A stretch of 31,146 nucleotides of DNA, from the NCBI GenBank assembly GCA_964483145.1, contig CAZAAK010000021.1, positions 1-31,146 on the forward strand. Direction: 5' to 3'. This document shows, piece after piece, positions 1-8,556 of the stretch. The notes below the pieces were generated by a model. It was not told the DNA's origin and did no database searches. It was given only the letters and a program-made list of their open reading frames with translations. A program made the translations under genes and the position numbers. Numbering within the stretch: position 1 is the first letter of the stretch; the number at the start of each line of letters is the position of its first letter. Origin of the DNA: Colimorpha sp964483145. Lineage in GTDB: Bacteria; Bacteroidota; Bacteroidia; Bacteroidales; P3.

Positions 1-170
1 AACAATGAGTATAACTGAATATTAACCCTGTCTAAAAATGGGGAGTACTATAGGCAATGGAAATTGAAATTAATGTGCCACTTATGTGGGGGCAAAGAAT
101 ATCGGGCAGGCTAAAAATGAAAGACTTGTTAGAAATTTAGGAAGTGTGGTAGAACAATAATCGTATTAAG

Positions 171-1247
171 ATGCGCATAGGAATCGTAACACAACCTTTG
201 ACATCGAACTATGGCGGAATCCTGCAGAACTATGCCTTGCAGGAGGTGCTCCGCAGGATGGGGCACGAGCCGTGGACAGTGGACTACAATAAAAAGCCGT
301 GGCGGCTATGGTTGAGAGAGGTGCGGTGGGTGGCAAAGATTAGGAAGCGTGGGTACGAAGCCGAATTTCCGCCAATGCCGCTTAGAATCGAGCTAGGGGA
401 TAGGCCGTTGCGGCGCTTCGCTCGGAAGTACATAAAGCTGACCCACCCAAGAACTTGGGATATCGAAGGCGCGGTAGTAGAAAAATACCGCTTTGGGGCA
501 TTGGTTGTAGGGAGCGACCAGATTTGGCGGCCGGAATATAACAGGAAGGTCGAAAGTTGCTTTCTGGATTTTGCGGCGGACTGGAACATCCGCAGGATTG
601 TGTATGCTGCATCGTTCGGCAAGGATGAATGGGAGGTTTCGGAGGAGCTGATGTGCGCCTGCTCGGCGTTAGCAAAGAGATTCGACGGTGTTTCGGTGCG
701 GGAGGCCTCGGGGGTGGAGCTTTGCAAGAAGCACTTGGGGGTGGAGGCTGCGCACGTGTTGGACCCGACGTTGCTGCTGCAAAAAGAGGATTACTGCAAG
801 CTGTGCAGTGCGATTCCCGTGCGCGAGGCTTTTGTTTTTGCCTATATTTTGGACGAGTCGACGGAGAAGACAGATGACGTCAGGAGGTTTGCGCAAAAGA
901 AAGGATTGCCATATTTGGTCAAGAGCGCTGGTCCAAAGGTGCGGCCGGACGATACGATGGAGCTGTGGCTGGCGTATTTTAGGGATGCCGCCTTTGTTGT
1001 TATCGATTCGTTCCACGGAATGGTCTTCTCCATCAATTTCAACAAGGGTTTCTACGTCTATTCCAATGGGCAAAGGGGCAAGAGCCGGTTCGAATCGTTG
1101 CTAGGGGAGCTAGGGCTGGAGAGCCGCATGGTAGAGAGTTTGCCAGGAAGCGACGAGCCTATCGCCTGGATGGAAGTCGACCGGAAGTTGGAGGCGGAGA
1201 GAGATAGGTCGTTGAGGTGGTTAAGGAGTCAGGTGGAGATGCGGTAA
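171..1247 (+). CDS. polysaccharide pyruvyl transferase family protein
   Basis: The 358-residue protein begins MRIGIVTQPLTSNYGGILQ and carries the GSDQIWRPEYN and DSFHGMVFSINF motifs of the polysaccharide pyruvyl transferase family (PF04230), whose members add a ketal pyruvate or act as related sugar-modifying enzymes in capsule, O-antigen or exopolysaccharide synthesis. There is no signal peptide or membrane segment, so it should act in the cytoplasm. Its length is normal for the family. The ATG at 171 is the first in-frame start after upstream stops. It stands alone here: any partner glycosyltransferase genes would lie to the left of the window. Purine-rich codons, with many AGG arginines, look different from the next genes and could reflect the usual mobility of surface polysaccharide loci. 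The family call is firm; the exact substrate is unknown. Confidence 0.85.
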   Translation: MRIGIVTQPLTSNYGGILQNYALQEVLRRMGHEPWTVDYNKKPWRLWLREVRWVAKIRKRGYEAEFPPMPLRIELGDRPLRRFARKYIKLTHPRTWDIEGAVVEKYRFGALVVGSDQIWRPEYNRKVESCFLDFAADWNIRRIVYAASFGKDEWEVSEELMCACSALAKRFDGVSVREASGVELCKKHLGVEAAHVLDPTLLLQKEDYCKLCSAIPVREAFVFAYILDESTEKTDDVRRFAQKKGLPYLVKSAGPKVRPDDTMELWLAYFRDAAFVVIDSFHGMVFSINFNKGFYVYSNGQRGKSRFESLLGELGLESRMVESLPGSDEPIAWMEVDRKLEAERDRSLRWLRSQVEMR

Positions 1248-1373
1248 GGCGCTCCGATGGGCTAGGTGGAAGGGGTGCCTGCCTAGGTTGCGGGCGGCCT
1301 GGAGGTGGCATAGCAGGGTGGGGGAGGGAAGTTTTGAAATTATTAAAGTAGCCGTTTATAGATTTTTTTTTTG

Positions 1374-1381
1374 TATCTTTG
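1374..1381 (+). promoter_or_regulatory. Bacteroidota -7 promoter box
   Basis: TATCTTTG, preceded by a run of T and followed by CAAAATC, matches the TAnnTTTG consensus of the Bacteroidota housekeeping sigma factor. It lies about 140 nt before the likely start of the S8 peptidase gene. No clear TTTG -33 element is seen at the usual spacing. Confidence 0.7.
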
Positions 1382-1524
1382 CAAAATCAAATTACGCCTA
1401 AAGTGAGGGAAGAAACGCGCTGCAAAATACGGGCTATTGTGCTATATGCCAGTATAGTAGCGATGGCGTGGGGCGTAAGTTGTGCGCGGGGAGTTTTTTT
1501 ATGGAGTCAAAAAATTGCAAGAAT

Positions 1525-3636
1525 ATGAGAAAAGCATTACTCTTAGCCACATTATTGCTCGCCTTGCCGGTTGCCATGATGGCCCAAAAGGTGCAGCTGC
1601 GCGAGGGCGGCAAATGCGATGCCGTTTCGCAAGTGAAGCTCATGCAGGAGCGGCAGGCCAAGGCGTTGGAGGAGCCGATACGCCTTATTGCCAAGGTTAC
1701 GGACCGATACGATGCTAAGAAGATGAAAGCGCAAGGCATTGTTACGGGTGCCAAGGCGGGGGACATTGTTACGCTACGCCTGCCTTTGGGCAAGTTGCCA
1801 TTGGTGGACGGATGCGCGGAGATTCTCCAATACTCGTTGTCGTACCCCGTCTTCCCGATGCTTAACCGCACCCGTTTCGACACCCGCACCGACAGCGTGC
1901 ACCAAGGGCTTGGATTGCCTCGGGCCTTTACTGGGGAGGGGGTGATTATTGGCATTACGGACTGGGGATTCGACTACAAGCACCCCAACTACAACAACAA
2001 CGGAGAGACGAACCGCCGGTTGTTGCAAGCTTGGGATCAGTTCAAGCTTAGCGGCCCCGCTCCGGATGGTTTTGACTATGGCACGGTCTTTACCAACCGA
2101 CACGACCTGTTGCAGGCCAAAGGCGACACGGCTGGCCTGTACAACTATGCCACCCACGGTACGCACGTTGCGGGCATTGCTGCGGGGCGTGGCGTTGATG
2201 GCGAATACACGGGTCAAGCCCCCGACGCCAACTTGCTTTTTGCCTCCTTTCACCTGGACCTTGCCTCGTGGATGGATGCGGTGCAGTGGATGAAGAATGT
2301 TTCGGAGCAGGAAGGCAAACGCCTTGTGGTGAACAACAGCTGGGGCATGTACACCTTGGGGCCTATCGATGGCACTTCGCTAGCCAGCCAGGCCATCAAC
2401 AACTGGAGCGACAGCGGCATTGTGTTTGTGGTTAGTGCGGGCAACTGCGGCAACGACAACATGCATATCTCCAAAACTTTCGGCGGCTCGGGGGACACCT
2501 TGCGTTCGCGCGCTGCGTACTACGGCTATGAAGAGAACGGCCAAAACATCACCCTGTGGGGCGAGCCGGGAGCATCCTTTGTGTTTTCCTTTGCCATGGT
2601 GGGTGGAGGCGATTCGTTGTGCCTGCGTTGGGTGAATACTGCCGACGGATCCTTTTATTTGGACAGTGCCCTTGCGGGCCGAGACGGAGAGCTTGGGTCT
2701 AGAATAACAGTTGAGCAGGCCAACATCTACAACAACCGTCCGCACATATTGCTGAACGTGAACAAGAACATCGATTACCACATCGACATTGCCGTTACCG
2801 CCAATGATGGGACGGTGCATGCCTGGAACCTTGCCAGCCTGGACAACGGCGCGGGCAACATGGGGGGAGAGTTTACGCGTGGCAATTCGCTCAACTATAC
2901 GCAGGGCGACGGCAAATACGGCATTGGTGAGCCGGCTTGCGCCGAGAGGTGCATAGCCGTGGCTGCCCACAACGCCGACGGCCCCACTACGGAGGGGATG
3001 CTGGCCGGCTTTTCCAGCAGAGGACCGGTTATTGATGGCCGCCGCAAGCCCGAGATTTCCGCCCCTGGGGTGAATGTGGTATCCTCCATCAGCTCCTATA
3101 GCGACCAGGCGTACACCGCCGTGATGACCTATAGCTACGCCTCGCGCAAGTACATTTGGGCCAAGATGTCGGGCACGTCGATGTCGGGTCCCGCCGTTAC
3201 GGGTATAGTGGCCCTAATGTTGCAAGCCGACCCCACCCTTACGGTAGACCAAATTAAGCAATACTTGTGCTCGAGTGCTCGTAATGACGGGCAGACTGGG
3301 CCGTTGCATGAGCGCGACAGCATGAGTGATGCCTGGGGTTGGGGCAAGGCCGATGCCTTGGCTGCGGTGAATGAGGTGTTGGCACGCGTTGACATCGATC
3401 GCGCCGATGGCGAGTGGTTTGAGAAATCGCTGCAACTTTATCCCAATCCGGCCGGCGACCGCGTGACCGTCTACACGGGTTGCCACACCCCACAGACAGT
3501 TACCCTCTACACTACTGGTGGCGCGGTGGTGCTCTCGCAGCAAGTGACTATGGAGGGCAACCTGAACCTCTCGACCTTGCCGCATGGCATCTATGTGGTC
3601 CGATGCGGCGCCCGCACTGCACGATTGGTGCATTGA
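1525..3636 (+). CDS. secreted subtilisin-like S8 serine peptidase with T9SS sorting domain
   Basis: This is an extracellular subtilase. The frame is open from 1468, but the ATG at 1525 (MRKALLLATLLLALPVAMMAQ) gives a clean Sec signal peptide; ATG 1501 is the alternative. Counting from 1525, the catalytic triad is Asp146 (ITDWGFDY), His211 (THGTHVAG) and Ser552 (SGTSMSGP), with the oxyanion Asn307 in SAGNCGND. A spacer of about 180 residues sits between the Asn and Ser motifs. The C-terminus has LYPNPAGDRVTVY and ends GIYVVRCG...RLVH, a type A T9SS sorting domain. The protein is therefore predicted to cross the outer membrane by T9SS and be attached to the surface or released. It has its own promoter. 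The peptidase family and export route are well supported; the substrate is not known. Confidence 0.93.
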   Translation: MRKALLLATLLLALPVAMMAQKVQLREGGKCDAVSQVKLMQERQAKALEEPIRLIAKVTDRYDAKKMKAQGIVTGAKAGDIVTLRLPLGKLPLVDGCAEILQYSLSYPVFPMLNRTRFDTRTDSVHQGLGLPRAFTGEGVIIGITDWGFDYKHPNYNNNGETNRRLLQAWDQFKLSGPAPDGFDYGTVFTNRHDLLQAKGDTAGLYNYATHGTHVAGIAAGRGVDGEYTGQAPDANLLFASFHLDLASWMDAVQWMKNVSEQEGKRLVVNNSWGMYTLGPIDGTSLASQAINNWSDSGIVFVVSAGNCGNDNMHISKTFGGSGDTLRSRAAYYGYEENGQNITLWGEPGASFVFSFAMVGGGDSLCLRWVNTADGSFYLDSALAGRDGELGSRITVEQANIYNNRPHILLNVNKNIDYHIDIAVTANDGTVHAWNLASLDNGAGNMGGEFTRGNSLNYTQGDGKYGIGEPACAERCIAVAAHNADGPTTEGMLAGFSSRGPVIDGRRKPEISAPGVNVVSSISSYSDQAYTAVMTYSYASRKYIWAKMSGTSMSGPAVTGIVALMLQADPTLTVDQIKQYLCSSARNDGQTGPLHERDSMSDAWGWGKADALAAVNEVLARVDIDRADGEWFEKSLQLYPNPAGDRVTVYTGCHTPQTVTLYTTGGAVVLSQQVTMEGNLNLSTLPHGIYVVRCGARTARLVH

Positions 3637-3691
3637 TGCATGCGACCTAAGGGGTTAACTTTGGATTAAGAACGACAAATTGTACCGAACG

Positions 3692-4651
3692 ATGTTGAAG
3701 ATTTTCCGAACCGACATTTCCGTGCAGGCAGTGATAATACTGGTGGTATCTGCAGTGATGTGGATCGGGGTCTTTTTGCACCCGCAGCCAATACCCATTG
3801 AAGAGGGGGGGCCAATCTTCTACTGGCTTACGGGTATGCTGTCGCCTCGCTGGGGGGCTATCGTTGCCTTTTTGATGGTGATAGTGGAGGGGGTGGTGTT
3901 CAACAGCATCCTCTACCGGCACAAGATGATTCCGCAAAACACGCTCATGCCCATGCTGTTCTACATTGTGGCAATGAGTCTTGGTACCCCCACACTTACG
4001 CCCATCCTCCTAGGTAGCTTTTTGTTGATATTGGCCCTCGGTCAGCTACTGCTCACCTCCACGTTGCTGTCGCTGACGCCCGACAAAATTTTTGGTGCTA
4101 CGGCGCTTGTTTCCTTGGCCACGCTGATATGCCCGTCGATGGCGGTGTTTTTTATTCCGCTAGTCGTTGACATGTTCACCTACAGCCTCTATGGTTGGCG
4201 CGACTGGGCAATGCTGTTTTTGGGTTTGTTGGCGCCTTTGATTCCGTTGGAGACGGTCTATTTTGTCAACGAGGAGCTGTTCTACCGCAACTACTTGTTG
4301 ATATACGACCTTACCGACCTGCATTTAAGTGTTGGCGGAGGTTGGATAGGTTGGGCTGGCACTGCCGTTTTTGCCATCATCTTTGTGGCAGGTCTTGGCG
4401 CTGCTGTAGCCAACATTCAAAACCGCAACGTCAACTTTAAAAAGAATACAACCGCCATTCTGACTTTTGGTATTGGTAGCGTTCTTTTTTCGTTCTACAC
4501 AGCCTTGGTCCCCATCCCCACGCAGGCATATGCCATCCCTTTTGCTTGCGGAGCTACGGCCCTCTTTATCGATCCCCGGCGCAAAGAGTTGCTACCTAGC
4601 ATCTTTTTCCTGCTTATTATCCTCTGTGGTATTGTACTCAACTTCCTGTAG
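3692..4651 (+). CDS. polytopic membrane protein, DUF6427-like
   Basis: This 319-residue protein has roughly nine or ten hydrophobic segments (for example AVIILVVSAVMWIGVFL near the N-terminus and FFLLIILCGIVLNFL at the end) and no signal peptide, so it is an inner-membrane protein. The overall pattern resembles the DUF6427 family of Bacteroidota, which has no assigned function; this match is from recognition, not a search. The ATG at 3692 starts MLKIFRTD. A TTG four codons upstream at 3680 is in frame but less likely. The gene ends 8 nt before rnhB and probably opens the run of co-transcribed genes to 7935. Confidence 0.6.
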   Translation: MLKIFRTDISVQAVIILVVSAVMWIGVFLHPQPIPIEEGGPIFYWLTGMLSPRWGAIVAFLMVIVEGVVFNSILYRHKMIPQNTLMPMLFYIVAMSLGTPTLTPILLGSFLLILALGQLLLTSTLLSLTPDKIFGATALVSLATLICPSMAVFFIPLVVDMFTYSLYGWRDWAMLFLGLLAPLIPLETVYFVNEELFYRNYLLIYDLTDLHLSVGGGWIGWAGTAVFAIIFVAGLGAAVANIQNRNVNFKKNTTAILTFGIGSVLFSFYTALVPIPTQAYAIPFACGATALFIDPRRKELLPSIFFLLIILCGIVLNFL

Positions 4652-4659
4652 AGAAAAAC

Positions 4660-5250
4660 ATGTTGCTATCCCAATACACTCCCGATTTGATAGAATGTGG
4701 CTGCGATGAAGCCGGTCGCGGTTGCCTTGCTGGTGCCGTTTTTGCTGCCGCCGTAATTTTGCCCAAGGGATATTGCAACGGGCAGTTGAACGATTCGAAG
4801 CAACTTAGCGAGCGACAACGCTACGAGCTCCGCCAAACAATAGAGCGGGATGCCGTGGCATGGGGTGTGGCCAGCGTTTCGGCCAAAGAGATTGATGACA
4901 GTAACATCCTGCGCGCCTCGATGCACGCAATGAATCTTGCCGTTGAGCGGTTGCAGACGCGTCCGGAGCTGCTACTGATTGACGGCAACCGTTTCTACAA
5001 CGAGGGGTTGATACCTTATTGCACCATTGTTAAGGGCGATGGCAAATACCTCTCTATTGCAGCTGCATCCATCTTGGCAAAGACCTATCGTGATGACTAC
5101 ATGAAAGAGCTTCACCGGAAGTTCCCGCAATATGGTTGGGACACCAACAAGGGCTATCCCACTGCTACCCACTACGCAGCATTGGCACAGTACGGTCCCT
5201 GCCCGGAACACCGCATGACCTTTAGACTAACCAAACGATGCGCACAGTGA
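4660..5250 (+). CDS. rnhB: ribonuclease HII
   Basis: Ribonuclease HII nicks RNA-DNA hybrids at ribonucleotides embedded in DNA. The 196-residue length is typical. The family signature CDEAGRGCLAG is present with catalytic Asp16 and Glu17, followed by the third acidic residue Asp108 (LLIDGN) and a fourth at Asp145 in KTYRDDYM. The end EHRMTFRL is also usual for RnhB. The gene lies 8 nt after the membrane-protein gene and overlaps the next gene by 13 nt, so translation is probably coupled. Confidence 0.95.
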   Translation: MLLSQYTPDLIECGCDEAGRGCLAGAVFAAAVILPKGYCNGQLNDSKQLSERQRYELRQTIERDAVAWGVASVSAKEIDDSNILRASMHAMNLAVERLQTRPELLLIDGNRFYNEGLIPYCTIVKGDGKYLSIAAASILAKTYRDDYMKELHRKFPQYGWDTNKGYPTATHYAALAQYGPCPEHRMTFRLTKRCAQ

Positions 5251-5759
5251 ATCCGGTAGACAAAATAAGAGAGCAACGGCGGCAGAGCATGCTGCAGGAG
5301 CTGGCGGCACGGCCCCACAACAAACGCATTGTGCATTTGGACAGCATTCGCTCGGTTGGAGTTATCGTCCACAACCTTAGCCAAGAGGAGAATGTAACAT
5401 TGAGCCAGTTTACCAACGTTATGACTAGCCGGGGGGCAATCGTGCGCAAGATAGAACTGCCGGCAGAGAGTGAGTCGTTGCTGGACAAGTTGGGGCTACC
5501 CAAAGCCGACTTCACTCGGCTCTTTACCACTTACCAGTACGACATACTCATCGATGCCACTCCTTGCGGCGACATTTTTGGCCTTTACATCACCCTTGTC
5601 ACTGCCTCGAGCCTGCGTATTGGCTACATCGACACCACAATCGACGCCGACAGGCTGCTTACCGATGCCTACGACTTGATTATCCGAGGCCAAGGACCCG
5701 GAACCCTGATGGGGTATCTGACCGAGATCCTCAATTGCCTGACCCGAATTAGGAAATAG
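5238..5759 (+). CDS. DUF6913-like protein
   Basis: This is a 173-residue soluble protein without signal peptide or membrane segments. It has a basic N-terminal helix (DKIREQRRQSMLQEL), then SVGVIVHN, an ILIDATP segment and RIGYIDTTIDADRLLTDAYDLII. This arrangement is recognised as the DUF6913 family found in Bacteroidota, of unknown function; the assignment is from memory and moderate. The ATG at 5238 lies inside rnhB in a different frame, a 13-nt overlap that suggests coupled translation. dapA follows after 73 nt. Confidence 0.65.
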   Translation: MRTVNPVDKIREQRRQSMLQELAARPHNKRIVHLDSIRSVGVIVHNLSQEENVTLSQFTNVMTSRGAIVRKIELPAESESLLDKLGLPKADFTRLFTTYQYDILIDATPCGDIFGLYITLVTASSLRIGYIDTTIDADRLLTDAYDLIIRGQGPGTLMGYLTEILNCLTRIRK

Positions 5760-5832
5760 CCCTGCCCCGATTTGAAATACCCAATGCAAGCATATCATAC
5801 AATTGAATAAAACAGAAAGAGATAAACAACAT

Positions 5833-6717
5833 ATGAAAAATCCGTTTATTGGTACAGGTGTTGCCTTGATAACACCTTTCAGGAAACAGGAGACCATCGA
5901 TTTTAGTAAACTCGAACCCCTCATCAACAACATTATCAATAGTGGTGTTGACTATATTGTTGCGCTAGGCACCACCAGCGAGGCTGCCACAATGACCGAG
6001 ACCGAGCGCCGAGCCTTGCAGGACTTTATCGTTGAGACTGTCGGCGGGCGCGTTCCCGTTATGCTAGGCTTGGGGGGGAATAATACTTTGGCCGTGCGCG
6101 ATGCCATTGCCAACACCAATTTCGACAGTATTAGTGGCATCCTCTCTGTGACGCCCTACTACAACAAGCCCAACCAACGCGGTTTGGCCCAACATTTCAA
6201 ACAGATAGCCGAATGCTCGCCCGTGCCGGTGATTATCTACAACGTGCCCGGCCGCACAGGGGTTAACCTTCAGGCCGAGACCACCCTGCAGCTAGCCAAC
6301 GAATGCTCCAACATCATAGGCATTAAAGAAGCTTCGGGCAACATTGGTCAGGTTATGCAGATTTTGCGTGGCAAGCCAGAAAAGTTCATGGTTATCTCGG
6401 GCGATGATTCGCTTGCCTGCCCCATGTGCGCCATGGGGGCTTCGGGGGTGATTTCGGTGTTGGCCAATGCATTGCCCAAAGAGGTGTCGACTATGATTAG
6501 GTACGCTGTAAAGGGCGAGATGAAGAAAGCGTTGCCTTTGCACTACCGTATGTTGCCATTGATGAATGCCATTTTTGACGAAGGCAACCCCACCGGAATT
6601 AAGGCACTGATGGAAATTCAAGGGCTGATAAGCAACAACTTGCGTATGCCACTAGTAAAATCCAGCAAACAACTCTACAACAAGCTGGCCTCGATATATG
6701 ACGAATTTAACGCATAA
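5833..6717 (+). CDS. dapA: 4-hydroxy-tetrahydrodipicolinate synthase
   Basis: DapA condenses pyruvate with aspartate semialdehyde, the first committed step to diaminopimelate (peptidoglycan) and lysine. From the ATG at 5833 the protein has 294 residues, the normal size. Key residues are present: Thr47-Thr48 (GTTSEA), Tyr136 (IIYNVPGR), Arg141 and the Schiff-base Lys165 (IGIKEAS). An in-frame TTG at 5803 would add ten unconserved residues and is not preferred. The thioesterase gene begins 20 nt before the dapA stop in another frame. The enzyme is cytoplasmic. Confidence 0.96.
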   Translation: MKNPFIGTGVALITPFRKQETIDFSKLEPLINNIINSGVDYIVALGTTSEAATMTETERRALQDFIVETVGGRVPVMLGLGGNNTLAVRDAIANTNFDSISGILSVTPYYNKPNQRGLAQHFKQIAECSPVPVIIYNVPGRTGVNLQAETTLQLANECSNIIGIKEASGNIGQVMQILRGKPEKFMVISGDDSLACPMCAMGASGVISVLANALPKEVSTMIRYAVKGEMKKALPLHYRMLPLMNAIFDEGNPTGIKALMEIQGLISNNLRMPLVKSSKQLYNKLASIYDEFNA

Positions 6718-7123
6718 GGCGCAACAGGTGTTTGCAGATGACCGTTATGCAACCGCTTTGACGGGGGCAAGCGTTGATTTGGTGGAGCCGGGTAGGGCTT
6801 GTTGTTCGCTGACCGTCCAACCCTTTCACCGCAATGCCATGGGCGGCGTGATGGGCGGAGTGCTGTTCACCCTTGCCGATTTGGCTTTTGCTGCAGGGGC
6901 CAATGCCGGCCTGCTTGATGAAGGGATGTCACTAGGGTGGGTGTCGCTTGGCAGTGAGATACATTACCTTGCCCAGCCCAAAGGGTCGCGCCTGCTAGCC
7001 GAAGCGCAGTGTGTACGGCAGGGCCACACATCCTGCGTTTACACAATCAACATTCACGACGAACTGTCCAATCCAGTTGCCTTGGTGACAACCACAGGCA
7101 TGAAAAGCAACCGAACTCTATGA
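6698..7123 (+). CDS. PaaI-like hotdog-fold thioesterase
   Basis: This 141-residue protein has the hotdog thioesterase core NAMGGVMGGVLFTLADLA followed by a conserved C-terminal strand pair, as in PaaI/YbgC-type acyl-CoA thioesterases. The position that is His in the classical HGG motif is Met here (VMGG). The aspartate of LAD, usually catalytic in PaaI, is kept. The gene overlaps dapA by 20 nt and shares ATGA with the next gene, so it belongs to the same run. The acyl-CoA substrate cannot be deduced. Confidence 0.85.
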   Translation: MTNLTHKAQQVFADDRYATALTGASVDLVEPGRACCSLTVQPFHRNAMGGVMGGVLFTLADLAFAAGANAGLLDEGMSLGWVSLGSEIHYLAQPKGSRLLAEAQCVRQGHTSCVYTINIHDELSNPVALVTTTGMKSNRTL

Positions 7124-7935
7124 CAATTGAAGAGATACGACAACCTGTTATCGATGAGTACAAACTCTTTGTTGAAGAATATCACCGATGCACTCAAAGC
7201 CATGTGGACCTATTGGAGGAGGTGGTCGAATACCTGGACCACATACCTGGCAAACAACTGCGTCCGTTGTTGGTGCTACTCTCAGCCAAAGCCTGCCGTC
7301 ACCTTTCGCCACTGCACATCAAACTGGCTACTGCCATTGAGATGTTGCACAATGCTTCGCTGATGCACGACGACGTGGTGGACGAGTCCGACTCGCGGCG
7401 CCGTCACGATTCGGTACGCCATCGTTGGAGCAATCAGGTGGCAGTGCTTTGTGGCGACTTCTTCCTGGCGCAGGTTATGACGTTGTTGCAAGAAGTTGGC
7501 AATCGCCAGGCTTCCAAAGCTTTGGCGCAAACCGCTGCCACCATGAGCCAGGGCGAGTTGATGCAACTATCCACCGTCCATCGGAAGGTCAAGACCGCCT
7601 CTTACATAGACATTATCGGGAGCAAAACCGCTTCGCTGTTGGCCACCTGTTGCCAACTTGGGGCTTTGACTTCCGAAGGCAGTGCCCCCGATCCCTACTC
7701 CCAAGCACTTTACGATTTCGGATACAACTACGGCATTGTCTTTCAAATTCGCGATGACCTCAATGACTTTAACTGCGACCACGATGTTGCCCTCCCCGAA
7801 GACTGCTCACCGCAACAGTTGATAGAGACGCACACCCGTCTTGCACAGCAGGCCCTAATGCTGTTGCCCGATAGTGCGGCGCGGCGGACCATGCTTGGGA
7901 TGCTCCTCCCTTCGTCGCCCCAACCAATAGGCTGA
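7120..7935 (+). CDS. short polyprenyl (trans-prenyl) diphosphate synthase
   Basis: Members of this family extend allylic diphosphates with isopentenyl diphosphate to make isoprenoid chains for quinones and other lipids. The frame is open from 7009, but the ATG at 7120 (MTIEEIRQPVIDEY) overlaps the preceding stop by 4 nt and matches the family start. Both aspartate-rich motifs are present: DDVVD at residues 84-88 followed by SDSRRR, and DDLND at 212-216 within QIRDDLND. PGKQLRP at about residue 45 is the IPP-binding site. The protein is 271 residues, about 50 short of usual: the conserved GKPxGxD...GKxTLP block after the second motif is absent and the tail is atypical. Activity is likely but chain length is unclear. 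Confidence 0.88.
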   Translation: MTIEEIRQPVIDEYKLFVEEYHRCTQSHVDLLEEVVEYLDHIPGKQLRPLLVLLSAKACRHLSPLHIKLATAIEMLHNASLMHDDVVDESDSRRRHDSVRHRWSNQVAVLCGDFFLAQVMTLLQEVGNRQASKALAQTAATMSQGELMQLSTVHRKVKTASYIDIIGSKTASLLATCCQLGALTSEGSAPDPYSQALYDFGYNYGIVFQIRDDLNDFNCDHDVALPEDCSPQQLIETHTRLAQQALMLLPDSAARRTMLGMLLPSSPQPIG

Positions 7936-8028
7936 CGGAGGCATAGCTAGCTTTAGGTCAAAAACAGTATATGATACAATAAACCAAAAGAAAATTATAC
8001 AAAACAGTAAACCAACATCCAAAACATC

Positions 8029-8535
8029 ATGAAAAAAATTGTTCTTTCATTGTTCCTTATGGTCCTTGCCGGCTTTGCCGTGGCCCAAAACGCAACCCTT
8101 CCACAAAACATAACTGTTAAGGCCTTGGACGGGACGTCTGTTCAAACTTCTGCTATCCAGAATGATGGCAAGCCAATGATTATCAGTTTTTGGGCAACCT
8201 GGTGCAAGCCTTGTAACCGCGAACTCAATACCATCAAGGAAGTTTATGCGGATTGGCAAGAGGAAACTGGAGTAAAACTTGTTGCCATTTCCATAGACGA
8301 TGCCCGTAGCGCCTCACGGGTGAAACCCCATGTGGACGGCAACGGTTGGGAGTATGAGGTCTATCTTGACCAAAACCAGGACTTCAAGCGCGCCATGAAC
8401 GTGGTGAATGTTCCACACACCTTTGTGGTAAATGGCAAGGGTGAGATTATTTGGCAGCATACCTCCTTTGTCGAAGGTAGCGAGGAAGAGTTGTACGAGG
8501 TGGTCAAAAAGGCCATGACCGAAACAGCCGAATAA
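8029..8535 (+). CDS. TlpA-like periplasmic thiol-disulfide thioredoxin
   Basis: This 168-residue protein starts with a signal peptide (MKKIVLSLFLMVLAGFAVAQ) and continues as one thioredoxin-fold domain with active site WCKPC (Cys59, Cys62) and a cis-proline region VPHTFVV. It belongs to the TlpA/ResA group, which reduces or isomerises disulfides of exported proteins in the periplasm. It is the first gene of a closely spaced run with a DUF6029 protein and an Omp28 lipoprotein that has its own CxxC. That context suggests a role in envelope protein maturation, which is inference. Confidence 0.92.
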   Translation: MKKIVLSLFLMVLAGFAVAQNATLPQNITVKALDGTSVQTSAIQNDGKPMIISFWATWCKPCNRELNTIKEVYADWQEETGVKLVAISIDDARSASRVKPHVDGNGWEYEVYLDQNQDFKRAMNVVNVPHTFVVNGKGEIIWQHTSFVEGSEEELYEVVKKAMTETAE

Positions 8536-8556
8536 TAACCTTTAACCGACTTACCG

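Noticed and set aside
1..170. Possible tail of an upstream gene
   Set aside because: Stops occur early in all plus-strand frames; a frame from 19 to about 117 has a CHLCGG stretch but no start and no recognisable family.
1774..2253. Long minus-strand frames inside the S8 peptidase and other genes
   Set aside because: They lie wholly within genes with recognised catalytic motifs and show no domain themselves.
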